DNA of 52,457 nt from Gulosibacter hominis (GCF_904842695.1 NZ_CAJGWQ010000014.1:1-52457); one strand, 5' to 3'; positions 17,377 to 30,034 are shown, numbered from the stretch's first letter. Notes: generated by a model from the letters alone, not told the origin. A program made the numbers and translations.

Positions 17377-17673
17377 GTGTCGGTGAACATCCAGCCGCTC
17401 GAAGATCGCATCCTCATCAAGCAGCTCGAGGCCGAGCAGACCACGGCCTCGGGTCTGGTCATCCCCGACACCGCGAAAGAGAAGCCCCAGGAGGGCGAAG
17501 TTGTCGCGGTGGGCCCGGGCCGTTTCGATGACGAGGGCGAAAACCGTATTCCGCTCGACGTCGCGGTCGGTGACAAAGTCATCTACTCGAAGTACGGCGG
17601 CACCGAGGTGAAGTACGCGGGTGAGACCTACCTGCTGCTGTCGGCACGTGACGTGCTGGCAAAGGTGCTCTAA
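17377..17673 (+). CDS. groES: Co-chaperonin GroES
   Basis: GroES caps the GroEL chaperonin during protein folding. The 98-residue protein starts at GTG 17377 ([13 protein letters not shown]) behind an AAAGAGG site. It contains the mobile loop ([14 protein letters not shown]) and the GEVVAVGPG roof strand, and ends [18 protein letters not shown] operator lies upstream and an intrinsic terminator downstream. It is a single-gene unit: groEL is not adjacent, and the next gene is the rarD transporter. Confidence 0.97.
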   Translation: MSVNIQPLEDRILIKQLEAEQTTASGLVIPDTAKEKPQEGEVVAVGPGRFDDEGENRIPLDVAVGDKVIYSKYGGTEVKYAGETYLLLSARDVLAKVL

Positions 17674-17718
17674 GCACAGCCAACTTGCCGATGCGTTGAC
17701 ATCGGCGCCCAGACGCGC

Positions 17719-17755
17719 GGGGCGTCACCGAGTACGGTGGCGCCCCGTTGCCTTT
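17719..17755 (+). terminator. Intrinsic terminator after groES
   Basis: An 11-bp stem (17719-17729 with 17736-17746, one G-U pair), a 6-base loop and a T-rich tail. Confidence 0.8.
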
Positions 17756-17843
17756 GTTTGATCGATTGCTGACGGTTGTTTCGAGGCGGATGCGTTCTAT
17801 TACGCTCGGCTTCGGTGGGCGGCCGGTGATCCTCGAAAACCAT

Positions 17844-17849
17844 TAACAT
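17844..17849 (+). promoter_or_regulatory. -10 box of a likely leaderless rarD promoter
   Basis: TAACAT ends 6 bp before the rarD ATG. No ribosome binding site is visible. Confidence 0.45.
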
Positions 17850-17855
17850 GCAGCC

Positions 17856-18779
17856 ATGACGCAACGCAGTGACCGGGCTGTCGGTATCACCCACGCACTA
17901 TTTGCGTATGGCATCTGGGGCATCCTGCCCATCTATTTGTGGTTCACCCGGCCAACCGGCACCGTCGAGCTCATTGCCTGGCGGGTGCTGCTCTCGGTGG
18001 TGTTTTGCGCGGCGGTGCTGCTGATCACGCGGCGGTGGGCACGGTTCACTGCTCTGCTGCGTGACCGACGCACGGTGCTGCTGCTGGCGCTGGCGGGGGT
18101 GCTGGTGCTTGGCAACTGGCTGCTCTATGTGTGGTCGGTTGAGCTAAATAAACCCCTTGAGGGTGCGCTCGGCTACTATCTCAACCCGCTCATGTCGATG
18201 CTGTTTGGGATGCTCGTCTTCGGCGAGCGGTTGCGGCCGCTGCAGGTGCTGGCGCTCGGGCTCGCAGTGGCAGCCGTGGTGGTGCTGATTGTTGGATATG
18301 GATCGCCGCCGTGGTTGTCACTTTCGATTTCGATCACCTTCGCGCTGTACGGCGTGGTCAAGAAAGCAATTAGTGGTCGCGTGGATCCGGTTGCGGGATT
18401 CATGGTTGAGACCGTCATGGTGACACCGGTGGCGGTGGTGTTGCTGGCGCTGGTGATCGCCCAGGGGAGCCTCACATTCGGTACGATCTCGCCCGGCCAC
18501 ACGGTGGTGCTGCTATTCGCTGGCGTGATTACGAGTCTGCCACTGGTGCTGTTTGCCTCAGCCTCGGCAAAACTGCCACTGATTGAAATCGGGTTCTTTC
18601 AATTTTTGGCACCCACGCTGCAGTTCATCGCCGGGCTCGTGTTGTTTCGCGAACACATGCCGGTCGAACGCTGGATCGCGTTTGGGATTGTCTGGGTGGC
18701 ACTGACGGTGTTCGTGACCGATATGGTGCGCAACCTGCGCGCGAGCCGGAACCTGGTGGTGCCCACTCCCGGTGCGTAG
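17856..18779 (+). CDS. rarD: RarD-type EamA-family transporter
   Basis: A 307-residue membrane protein of the drug/metabolite transporter superfamily, RarD subgroup. It has about ten hydrophobic helices arranged as two EamA repeats. The N-terminus AYGIWGILPIYLWF and the first-repeat segment ELNKPLEGALGYYLNPL are characteristic of RarD. It acts in the cytoplasmic membrane; the name comes from the chloramphenicol-sensitive phenotype first associated with the family, and the natural substrate is unknown. It lies between groES and guaB with separate promoters on each side, so it is probably monocistronic. Confidence 0.9.
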   Translation: MTQRSDRAVGITHALFAYGIWGILPIYLWFTRPTGTVELIAWRVLLSVVFCAAVLLITRRWARFTALLRDRRTVLLLALAGVLVLGNWLLYVWSVELNKPLEGALGYYLNPLMSMLFGMLVFGERLRPLQVLALGLAVAAVVVLIVGYGSPPWLSLSISITFALYGVVKKAISGRVDPVAGFMVETVMVTPVAVVLLALVIAQGSLTFGTISPGHTVVLLFAGVITSLPLVLFASASAKLPLIEIGFFQFLAPTLQFIAGLVLFREHMPVERWIAFGIVWVALTVFVTDMVRNLRASRNLVVPTPGA

Positions 18780-18802
18780 CTGCTGGTGTTATCGCGCTCA
18801 CC

Positions 18803-18830
18803 GTGACACTCGGGCATCGGGGCGTAGGAT
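18803..18830 (+). promoter_or_regulatory. Probable guaB promoter
   Basis: GTGACA (18803-18808) and TAGGAT (18825-18830) are spaced by 16 bp. The implied leader of about 40 nt contains a TGGAG ribosome binding site before guaB. Confidence 0.5.
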
Positions 18831-18858
18831 GAGAGTCTCACTGTGTACCAACCCGTAG

Positions 18859-20382
<1,524 letters not shown>

Positions 20383-20392
20383 GCACAAAAGT

Positions 20393-20429
20393 GGGGGCGG
20401 GCATCCTGACTTGGATGCCCGCCCCCCTT
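20393..20429 (+). terminator. Strong intrinsic terminator after guaB
   Basis: A perfect 14-bp stem (20393-20406 with 20413-20426), a 6-base loop, then CTTGCTTT. Confidence 0.9.
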
Positions 20430-20470
20430 GCTTTGCACTCTCGACGCCCCTCGCTCGGCGCCCCGCCCGA

Positions 20471-20540
20471 CCGCGCGACCGCGCGGCCCCGCTCCCACCG
20501 CGCGACCGAGCGGCCCCGCTCCCACCGCGCGACCTCGCCC
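20471..20540. repeat. 27-bp tandem repeat
   Basis: The 10-mer CCGCGCGACC starts at 20471, 20498 and 20525, exactly 27 bp apart. The first two units agree at nearly every base; the third is partial. This is within the 394-bp guaB-icd gap (20383-20776), where I find no convincing gene. Confidence 0.85.
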
Positions 20541-20554
20541 CCCCACGGGATTTG

Positions 20555-20612
20555 TGTGTGTCCGCGTCATTTGTATGTGGCAGAACACACACAAATGACG
20601 CGGAGACACACA
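20555..20612. repeat. Long hairpin with GTCATTTG core
   Basis: An inverted repeat of about 25 bp per arm (20555-20579 with 20586-20612) carries GCGTCATTTGT in one arm and ACAAATGACGC in the other, around a 6-base loop. One arm has two extra bases. It lies between the convergent guaB and icd and may be a bidirectional terminator or a dispersed palindromic element. It shares the GTCATTTG core with the repeats before truA. Confidence 0.85.
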
Positions 20613-20634
20613 TTTGGCGAAGTTAGCGCGCTCG

Positions 20635-20750
20635 GCGAGGCGTATGCGCCGTTGTGGGAGGTGTGCGTGCGGTGCGAGGCGGATGCGTCGTTGTGGGCGG
20701 TGTGCGTGTGCGCGCGGGTGTGCGCGCCCGGCGAGGCGGATGCGTCGTCG
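20635..20750. repeat. Degenerate GCGAGGCGKATGCG repeats
   Basis: Copies of GCGAGGCG(T/G)ATGCG start at 20635, 20674 and 20731, with TTGTGGG(A/C)GGTGTGCGTG after the first two. Spacings are 39 and 57 bp. No coding signal is seen. Confidence 0.6.
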
Positions 20751-20776
20751 AGGGGCTCGCGACCGTGCCGGCGGTA

Positions 20777-22990
<2,214 letters not shown>

Positions 22991-23102
22991 TCACGGAAAG
23001 CGGCGGGTCGGGATGCGGTTGTCACCGCGGCCGGTTACGTCCATCGAACCAGATTCGGTTCGGTGCCAGCTGGCGATTTGCGGCACCCGACCTCACAAAC
23101 TC

Positions 23103-23116
23103 TCTTGACGTCGAGA
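23103..23116. promoter_or_regulatory. TCTTGACGTCGAGA palindrome upstream of icd
   Basis: A 14-bp near-palindrome centred on GACGTC with one asymmetric position per arm, about 135 bp before the icd start in the glpK-icd gap (22970-23197, no gene). I believe similar motifs occur before actinobacterial central-metabolism genes. The regulator is not identifiable here. Confidence 0.45.
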
Positions 23117-23197
23117 TTTCTCTTTGAGTTTAGCGATCTCGTCGCCGACGCCGGTGAACGCGTCGTGAGTAAACACCCGCAGCAACAGCGCCGCGGG

Positions 23198-24694
23198 CTA
23201 ATTTGCCAGCCCGAACGAGTGCTCAACCGCGCGCCGCCAACCCGCCACCAACTTTTCGCGTTCGGCGGCAGACATTTGCGGGATGAAGCGGCGGTCTTCC
23301 CGCCAGAGCCCGCGCAATTCATCAAGCGACTGCCAAAATCCCGTAGCGAGCCCGGCCGCAAAAGCAGCGCCGAGCGCCGTGGTTTCGACCACCTCGGGTC
23401 GCACCACCGCTACATCCAGCACATCCGCCTGAAATTGCATGAGCATATTGTTCACGGTCATACCGCCATCAACGCGTAGCTCTGTCAGCGGCACCCCGGC
23501 GTCAGCATCACAGGCGCGCAACACATCCAGCACCTGGTAGGCGGTCGATTCGAGCGCCGCGCGAGCAATATGGCCGCGGTGCACGTAGCCGGTGAGTCCC
23601 GTAATCACGCCGCGCGCATCCGGACGCCACCAGGGCGCGAAAAGCCCCGAAAAGGCGGGCACGATATAGCAGCCGCCGTTGTCGGCAACCGAGGCGGCCA
23701 GCGGCTCAATTGCCGCCGATGAATCAATGATGCCGAGATTGTCGCGCAACCACTGCACCAGGGTGCCGGTTACCGCCACCGATCCCTCGAGTGCATAAAC
23801 GGGCGCGGCGTCGCCGAGTCGATAGGCCACGGTGGTGAGCAGCCCGTGCTTGGAGCGCACCGGCGTTTCACCGGTGTTGTAGAGCAAAAACGACCCGGTG
23901 CCGTAGGTGTTTTTTGCCGCCCCGGCGGTAAACGCCGCCTGCCCAAAGGTTGCGGCCTGCTGGTCGCCCAAAATGCCGGCGATGGGGGTGCCGTGCAGCA
24001 GCGACTGCGTGGCGGCAGTGCCGTACACCTCGCTCGATGAGCGAATCTCGGGCAAAATCGCGGCCGGAATATCGAAAATCTCAAGCAGCTGCGCATCCCA
24101 CTGGCAGGTGTCGATGTTCATCAGCAGTGTGCGCGAGGCGTTGGTGACGTCGGTGGCGTGCACCCCGCCGTTGACGCCGCCGGTGAGGTTCCACAGCAGC
24201 CACGAGTCGATGGTGCCGAACATGAGCTCACCCGCTTCTGCCTGCTCGCGCAGTTGCGGGTTGTTTTCAAATAGCCACACGAGTTTGGTGGCCGAAAAAT
24301 AGGTGCTGGGGAACAGGCCGCTGCGCTCGCGGATGCGGTCGGCCTGCGGTGCGAAACGTTGCACGATCGCTTCGGTGCGGGTGTCTTGCCAGACAATTGC
24401 GGGATGCACCGGCAGTCCGGTTTGGCGGCTCCAAAGCACGGTGGTTTCGCGCTGGTTGGTGATGCCGACGGCGGTGAGGTTGGCGGCGGTGATTTCTGCG
24501 GCGCCGAGCGCGAGCCCGATCACTTCGCGCACATTGCGCCAGATTTCGAGCGGGTCGTGTTCCACCCATCCCGGGCTGGGGAAGTGCTGGGTGTGTTCGC
24601 GCTGACCGGTGCCGCGGATGTGTCCGGCGCGGTCAAAAATGATGGCGCGCGAAGATGTTGTTCCCTGGTCGATGGCGCAGATGAACTCGCTCAT
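23198..24694 (-). CDS. glpK: Glycerol kinase
   Basis: GlpK phosphorylates glycerol to glycerol-3-phosphate with ATP. The 498-residue protein is a FGGY-family kinase with [13 protein letters not shown] at 9-21, [22 protein letters not shown] and the C-terminal nucleotide-site block [10 protein letters not shown]. No glpF or glpD is adjacent. Upstream on the same strand is the large phosphoesterase gene, ended by a hairpin, so glpK probably has its own start. The glycerophosphodiesterase at 35.9 kb could supply glycerol-3-phosphate by another route. Confidence 0.96.
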   Translation of the reverse strand: MSEFICAIDQGTTSSRAIIFDRAGHIRGTGQREHTQHFPSPGWVEHDPLEIWRNVREVIGLALGAAEITAANLTAVGITNQRETTVLWSRQTGLPVHPAIVWQDTRTEAIVQRFAPQADRIRERSGLFPSTYFSATKLVWLFENNPQLREQAEAGELMFGTIDSWLLWNLTGGVNGGVHATDVTNASRTLLMNIDTCQWDAQLLEIFDIPAAILPEIRSSSEVYGTAATQSLLHGTPIAGILGDQQAATFGQAAFTAGAAKNTYGTGSFLLYNTGETPVRSKHGLLTTVAYRLGDAAPVYALEGSVAVTGTLVQWLRDNLGIIDSSAAIEPLAASVADNGGCYIVPAFSGLFAPWWRPDARGVITGLTGYVHRGHIARAALESTAYQVLDVLRACDADAGVPLTELRVDGGMTVNNMLMQFQADVLDVAVVRPEVVETTALGAAFAAGLATGFWQSLDELRGLWREDRRFIPQMSAAEREKLVAGWRRAVEHSFGLAN

Positions 24695-24731
24695 TGGTCC
24701 AGTCTGACAGGTTTGGTGCCGTGGAAAGGCG

Positions 24732-24766
24732 TGGTGGGCTCGGTCATAAGTTGACCGAGCCCACCA
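24732..24766 (-). terminator. Terminator hairpin after the phosphoesterase gene
   Basis: A perfect 15-bp stem (24732-24746 with 24752-24766) with a 5-base loop, just past the stop of the minus-strand gene. The downstream tail is only mildly T-rich. Confidence 0.7.
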
Positions 24767-24784
24767 TCGTGGGTGCGGAGCGGG

Positions 24785-27700
24785 TTAGCGTTCCGCGTGG
24801 CGGCGCCGCAGTGCCAGGGCGGTGCCGAGGGCAAGCAGTATCAGCGTGGCTGCCGTCAGCGGCGCCAGATTGGCTGCGCCGGTTTCCGAGAGCGTGCCGG
24901 TTCCGGATGCTTCAGCGTCGGTTTCGGCGGTTGTCGGCAGCGGTGTCGCTGGCGAGCTGCCGATCGGCGCTTCGGTCTGTTCCGCTTCGGTCTGTTCCGG
25001 TGCGGTTTCTTCCGGCTGGGTAGTCTCCGGTTCGGTTGTTTCCGGTTCGGTTGTTTCCGGCTCGGTAGTCTCCGGCTCGGTAGTCTCCGGTTCGGTTGCT
25101 CCCGGGTCGGTGGGGACAGGAGTTTCCGTCGGCTTCGTGACCAGCGACTGCGGTAGCGAACGCACCACATTGCCGTCGTCATCGGTCACGGTGACGAACC
25201 AGAGACGCTCAGTTTCGGTAGCCGACAGCTCGAAGGTGTGTTCTGCACCCTGAGCAATCCCGTCTGCCTTCGTGAACTCGCTAGCCGGGCCGGTCACCGC
25301 CCAGGTGGTGCTTTCGAGCGCCAGATCACGCTTGATTGACACGTGTGCAACGAACTCATCATCGGCAGCGGTGTAGCGTGCAGCGTCACCTCGGAAGCTC
25401 GGCTCGTCATACTTCCACGCCTCGAACGAGTCGAGGTGCGGCGAGTAGGCATTGACCGCCATCAGGCTGGCATCCAGATCGAATTGCAGCAGTCGCTGGA
25501 ATCCGGTGTCGCGGTCGAGCAGGTCGGCGCGGGTGGCCTTCGGGTCACCGTCAACCTGCGTTGAGCGGTATCCCTGGTAGTCGGCGAGCATCTCGACCAC
25601 AGTTCGCCCATTCGCGCCAACATTGGTGACCGCAACCGTGTCGCGACCAATTTCAACCGCATTTGTCTGCTCGCCGGTCTTTGGATCGGCGTACTGAGTT
25701 GACACCCCGTGGTAGTGACCACCGAAGACAAGGAACACATTGTCATTCGGCGCGACAACCACATCCCACATATCGGTGGCGTTGCCGGTGTAGCGAAGAC
25801 TGGTGCTGTCACGCTCACCGGAGGTGTACAGATAGGAGTGCGTTGCGAGGATCACATTGTGGTTCGGGTGATCCTTCGCCTGCTGTGAAGCCCACTCCAT
25901 CTGTTCCATCGAGGGGCGGTAGGGGAGATTGATCACGAGGAACTCGACACCCTCGTGGCTAAAGAAGTCGGTGTGGGCTGAGTTGTCGCCATCACGCCAT
26001 GCTTCGCCATACCAGGGCTTGTTCGAGTACATCTCGGTTGGGAAATACTCGTTGTATTTGTCGTTATTGTGGCCCCACATGTTGTCGTGGTTTCCGGGCA
26101 GCACACCGTTGGGGATATCGGCATCATTGATGTAGCTCATGATGTCTTTGGCCGCCTGGAACTCGCGGTTAGCGCGCTCGTGCTGGTGGTTGCCGTTCAT
26201 CCAGTTTTCGATGATGTCGCCGGTGAGCGAGTTGTATGCAATCTTGCGACCGTCAGCATTTGCCACAACCCAGGTTGCCATCTTGCGGAAGACATCACGG
26301 AAGCCTTCCGAATAGAACTGGGTGTCGGTCATGTGGTTGATTGCGAAATCGTAGTCACCGGGGTTGGCGAAGGCCTGGTCGATGACATTCACCTCGTCGA
26401 GCAGTCCACCGTTGGTGCGCGGCCCATCAATCACCATGATGTGCGCGGTGCCATCAACGATTGCGTCTGCCGGAATCGGTGCGGTGAGCACGATGTCGCC
26501 GTCAGCTGAGGGGACTGCCCAGCTCAAGTGAGCCCAGGCTGCCTTTTCTGCATCCCAGCCAAGCAGCTGGATCTCATTACGTGACGATGTTTTGCCGGCC
26601 CACACAAACTCCCCGGCGTCGGCCGGGTCAGTGACCGGAATCTCGAAACGCTGATAGGGGAATGCGCCGGTTGAACCCTTGGCGGTCAGTGTCTGTGCGG
26701 TTTCGAGCGGCTGTTCATCCGCTGCCGGCTGCAATGACGCGGGCACAGCGTCGGAAGTGGTGCCAGCAAAAACCTTCACTGGGCTGCTGTCGCGCACATC
26801 GGCGACGGTGCCGGTAATTGCCACGGTGTTGCCGTCCTGGTCGGCGGCCACCACTGAACCGTTGCCGTCGGTGAGGTCTGTAGCCGGGGTGTTGGGGACG
26901 CGGTTGGTGTCAACCGCAACCGGGTCGAGTTCACCAGGCAGTGGCTTGGTGGGGTCGACATTCGGGGCATCGCTGAGTTCACCGGGGGTGCGGGGCGCGG
27001 CCACAAAATCGAGCTCATTGTCGCGCTCGTTCTTGCCCTCGACGCGGGTGGCGCTTTCGGCCTCGTCATACTTCAGGTAGTGACGCATCTCTTCACCCTG
27101 CACGCAGGGGGTGTAGTTGTTCATCGCCGAATCGTAGACGGCCACGGCATCAACCATTGCACCGGTGTTGTCCATGATGTACATGCCGAACCCGTCCTTC
27201 TGGTTGAGTCCGACGGGGTAGGTGGAGTGAGCGCGGTCGCGCAGCTCGGCCGGTGCCCCGGTGGCGGCCATCAGGTAGGTTTCACCCGGGTTCAGCGTGA
27301 CATCGCCGAGGTCGGCGACCTGTACGTCGCTACCCACGCCGGGCTGTCCGGTGCCGTAGCAGCGACGGGCGCTCCATCCCGAAAGGTTGACCGGTTCGGT
27401 GCCATAGTTGGCGAGCTCGACAAACTCGTCCTCGGTGCCGGCGGGGCCGGCCGCGGTGAGCTCGCTGATGCGGATGCTGTCGATAGCCGAGCGTTCGGCG
27501 CGGCCGGTCTTGGGAGCGTCTTCGTACACACCGGGGGTGCGCACGCTTGAGATGGTGAAGTCGTCGAGGTTGTTGCCGGTGTCGGCAACGCGCACCAGCA
27601 CCTCATTGGCGAAGTGGTTTGGCTTTTCGTGCACCGGCGCGCCCTTGCTGCAGGGGCTGTTCCGGTTGTCGTAAACGCCCATCCGGTCGACGATCTGTTC

Positions 27701-28705
27701 GTCCTCGGTGAGCAGCATCACGCCAAAATCACGCCAGTGCATCGAGGTGCCCCAGGTGGCTTTCGCGTCGAGGCTTTCGGTCGACTGTTTGCCGGTGAGT
27801 AGATAGGTTTCGCCCGGCGCGATGTCGTCTGCCGGCAGACTGCCAATCTGCAGGTACTGCGAGCCATTTTCACCGCATCGGAACAGCTGGTAGCCGCCGA
27901 CATTCACCGTCTTGTCGCCGAGGTTGGTGAGTTCAACATACTGATCGTGGGGCGAACCCAAACCACCATTGGCAACTTCGGTGATGCGCAGGCCGTTGTC
28001 AATTTCGGTGCGGGTGGTCTCGGTGCGGTTAGGGGCGCCAACGGTTCGTTCGGCGATAATCCAGTCGGCCTCGAGGTTGCCGGTGTTGCCGACGCGCTGG
28101 TGCGACTCATCGAGCCGGTGCTGGAGACCGCCCTGCAGCCACTGGCCGTTGTTGGCGCAGTCGGTCGCCACATCCGGGTGGTAGAAGCCAATCGCATCCT
28201 GACGCTGGCCCTCGGCGTTCTCGATGAAGGCGCCGAAACCAAATACGTGCAGGTTGGTGGAGTAGTGGCTGTCGGCGTCGTAGCCCGAGCGCTCGGCGGC
28301 GGTGGTGTACTGGGCGCCGGGTTGGAGCACAGTGCCGTCGGCGACCACGGCCTGCGGGCCATAGCCACCACCGGTTTGACCGCAGCGGTAGATGCGCCAG
28401 CCCGAAATATCAACGGGCTCGGTGCCATAGTTGGTGAGCTCAATGAAGTTTTTGTCGGCGTTGCGGTTTGCCTGGCTGGAGGCGCCGGCGCCACCAGCGG
28501 CAACTTCGCTGATCAGTACATCGCTATTTGGTTCGATGTCGTACTTGTTCGGGGCGATCGGCATCGGTGCTGCCGGAGCGGCCGCCGCGCTTAGAGGTGC
28601 GAAGGGCGCGATGAGCGCCGTGACTATGGTTGCGAGCGTCGTCATCTTGACGAGACGGCGAGGCGGCGCCGTCGCGCTGGATGCGGTGGTTCGGAACCGA
28701 GACAT
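24785..28705 (-). CDS. Secreted, wall-anchored lamin-tail / calcineurin-like phosphoesterase
   Basis: A 1,306-residue exported protein. Residues 1 to about 43 are a signal peptide with a twin-Arg-like PPRR and a hydrophobic core. Three lamin-tail domains follow, at about 62-215, 243-395 and 410-575, each starting (I/V)(L/R)I(S/T)E and containing ELTN or ELANYGTEPV-type strands. A metallophosphoesterase domain at about 785-1040 has MTDTQF, GDIIEN, GNHDN and GHYHG metal motifs. An Ig-like region precedes a Thr/Glu/Pro spacer made of six TTEPE-type units. The C-terminus is a cell-wall sorting signal: LSETG (1272-1276), a hydrophobic helix and RRRHAER. It is probably displayed by a sortase. Substrate unknown; a nucleotide or phosphodiester is a reasonable guess. 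Confidence 0.88.
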   Translation of the reverse strand: MSRFRTTASSATAPPRRLVKMTTLATIVTALIAPFAPLSAAAAPAAPMPIAPNKYDIEPNSDVLISEVAAGGAGASSQANRNADKNFIELTNYGTEPVDISGWRIYRCGQTGGGYGPQAVVADGTVLQPGAQYTTAAERSGYDADSHYSTNLHVFGFGAFIENAEGQRQDAIGFYHPDVATDCANNGQWLQGGLQHRLDESHQRVGNTGNLEADWIIAERTVGAPNRTETTRTEIDNGLRITEVANGGLGSPHDQYVELTNLGDKTVNVGGYQLFRCGENGSQYLQIGSLPADDIAPGETYLLTGKQSTESLDAKATWGTSMHWRDFGVMLLTEDEQIVDRMGVYDNRNSPCSKGAPVHEKPNHFANEVLVRVADTGNNLDDFTISSVRTPGVYEDAPKTGRAERSAIDSIRISELTAAGPAGTEDEFVELANYGTEPVNLSGWSARRCYGTGQPGVGSDVQVADLGDVTLNPGETYLMAATGAPAELRDRAHSTYPVGLNQKDGFGMYIMDNTGAMVDAVAVYDSAMNNYTPCVQGEEMRHYLKYDEAESATRVEGKNERDNELDFVAAPRTPGELSDAPNVDPTKPLPGELDPVAVDTNRVPNTPATDLTDGNGSVVAADQDGNTVAITGTVADVRDSSPVKVFAGTTSDAVPASLQPAADEQPLETAQTLTAKGSTGAFPYQRFEIPVTDPADAGEFVWAGKTSSRNEIQLLGWDAEKAAWAHLSWAVPSADGDIVLTAPIPADAIVDGTAHIMVIDGPRTNGGLLDEVNVIDQAFANPGDYDFAINHMTDTQFYSEGFRDVFRKMATWVVANADGRKIAYNSLTGDIIENWMNGNHQHERANREFQAAKDIMSYINDADIPNGVLPGNHDNMWGHNNDKYNEYFPTEMYSNKPWYGEAWRDGDNSAHTDFFSHEGVEFLVINLPYRPSMEQMEWASQQAKDHPNHNVILATHSYLYTSGERDSTSLRYTGNATDMWDVVVAPNDNVFLVFGGHYHGVSTQYADPKTGEQTNAVEIGRDTVAVTNVGANGRTVVEMLADYQGYRSTQVDGDPKATRADLLDRDTGFQRLLQFDLDASLMAVNAYSPHLDSFEAWKYDEPSFRGDAARYTAADDEFVAHVSIKRDLALESTTWAVTGPASEFTKADGIAQGAEHTFELSATETERLWFVTVTDDDGNVVRSLPQSLVTKPTETPVPTDPGATEPETTEPETTEPETTEPETTEPETTQPEETAPEQTEAEQTEAPIGSSPATPLPTTAETDAEASGTGTLSETGAANLAPLTAATLILLALGTALALRRRHAER
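25011..25100. repeat. Six 15-bp repeats encoding a Thr-Glu-Pro wall spacer
   Basis: Six in-frame 15-bp units, each TCCGG(C/T)(T/C)... on the plus strand, encode repeated TEPET-type pentapeptides before the sorting signal. Units at 25026/25041 and 25056/25071 are identical pairs, so copy number may vary between strains. Confidence 0.9.
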
Positions 28706-28900
28706 ATTTATCTACCACTTTCGAGGGCTCGGAGCCCGGTTGAAGGCTTATGCGGCTACCGGTCATGGGTAAGCGCGCCTGCAAGGTAGTGGTGCTGTAT
28801 GACCGCCCATCAAATTTCGATTGACGTGAGAGTTACGTGATGGCGTGCATATGCGTGTAAGTTTCGCTGGCGGCTTGGGCGAGTACGCAGCGCAACCGGA

Positions 28901-28906
28901 TACCCT
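28901..28906 (+). promoter_or_regulatory. -10 box of a likely leaderless guaB3 promoter
   Basis: TACCCT ends 6 bp before the GTG start of guaB3, in the 207-bp divergent gap 28706-28912 shared with the phosphoesterase gene. No gene is seen in that gap. Confidence 0.45.
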
Positions 28907-28912
28907 AGAGGG

Positions 28913-30025
28913 GTGACTGAAATTGAGATCGGCCGCGCCAAGCGTGCCCGCCGCGTGTATTCGTTCGACGATGTAGCGATTGTGCCTTCGCGCCGCACAC
29001 GTGATCCAGAAGACGTGAGCACGGCGTGGAAGATCGACGCCTTTAATTTTGAGGTGCCGTTCATGGCCGCGCCGATGGACTCGGTGATGAGCCCCGCAAC
29101 CGCCATCGAATTTGGCAACCTGGGGGGTCTCGGTGTGCTCGATCTCGAGGGTCTGTGGACCCGCTATGACGACCCCGAGCCGCTGCTGGCCGAGATCGCC
29201 GACCTGCCCGCAAAACAGGCGACGGCGCGCATCCAGCAAATTTATGCCGAACCGATCAAGGGTGAACTCATCAAAGCCCGCCTGCAGCAGCTGCGCGATG
29301 CCGGCGTGGTGGTGGCTGGTGCACTGTCACCGCAGCGCACCCAGGAGCACTATGAAGATGTGCTCGCGGCCGGTGCCGATGTGTTCGTGATTCGCGGCAC
29401 CACCGTTTCGGCCGAGCACGTCAGCGAAACCAAAGAGCCGCTCAACCTCAAGAAGTTCATCTACGAACTCGACACCCCGGTCATCGTGGGTGGTGCCGCT
29501 AGCTACACCTCGGCACTGCACCTGATGCGCACCGGTGCCGCCGGCGTGCTTGTGGGCTTTGGCGGCGGTGCCGCCTCGACCACGCGCCGCGTGCTCGGCA
29601 TCCAGTCGGCGATGGCTACTGCCGTTGCCGATGTGGCCGGCGCCCGCCGTGACTATATGGATGAATCGGGCGGCCGTTACGTGCACGTCATCGCCGACGG
29701 CGGTGTGGGCAGCTCGGGCGACATCGTGAAGGCAATCGCCTGCGGCGCGGATGCGGTCATGCTCGGCACCGCGCTGGCGCGCGCGAACGAGGCACCGGGG
29801 CGCGGCTGGCACTGGGGCGCTGAAGCGCGCCACGAGCGCTTGCCGCGCGGCCACCGGGTGGAGGTTGGTGCCGCGGGTTCGCTCGAGCAGATCGTGAAGG
29901 GCCCTGCCACGCAGGCACTCGGCGAATCGAACCTCGTTGGCGCCCTGCGCAGCGCGATGGCGAACTGCGGTTACACCGACGTGAAGTCGTTCCAGCGCGC
30001 AGATATCGCCATCGTCGGCAACTAG
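28913..30025 (+). CDS. guaB3: GuaB3 family IMP dehydrogenase-related protein
   Basis: A 370-residue IMPDH paralogue of the GuaB3 type found in actinobacteria. It begins EIEIGRAKRARRVYSFDDV, has the barrel strands APMDSVMSP and ADGGVGSSGDIVKAIACGADAVMLG, and lacks CBS domains. The loop that holds the catalytic Cys in GuaB (GPGSICTTR) reads GFGGGAASTTR here, with no Cys. As I recall, mycobacterial GuaB3 also lacks it, so this is a family trait. It may be a regulator or a divergent enzyme of guanine metabolism. GTG 28913 is preceded by a -10 box with no ribosome binding site. The SURF1-like gene follows directly. Confidence 0.92.
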   Translation: MTEIEIGRAKRARRVYSFDDVAIVPSRRTRDPEDVSTAWKIDAFNFEVPFMAAPMDSVMSPATAIEFGNLGGLGVLDLEGLWTRYDDPEPLLAEIADLPAKQATARIQQIYAEPIKGELIKARLQQLRDAGVVVAGALSPQRTQEHYEDVLAAGADVFVIRGTTVSAEHVSETKEPLNLKKFIYELDTPVIVGGAASYTSALHLMRTGAAGVLVGFGGGAASTTRRVLGIQSAMATAVADVAGARRDYMDESGGRYVHVIADGGVGSSGDIVKAIACGADAVMLGTALARANEAPGRGWHWGAEARHERLPRGHRVEVGAAGSLEQIVKGPATQALGESNLVGALRSAMANCGYTDVKSFQRADIAIVGN

Positions 30026-30034
30026 GTGGGCGGT

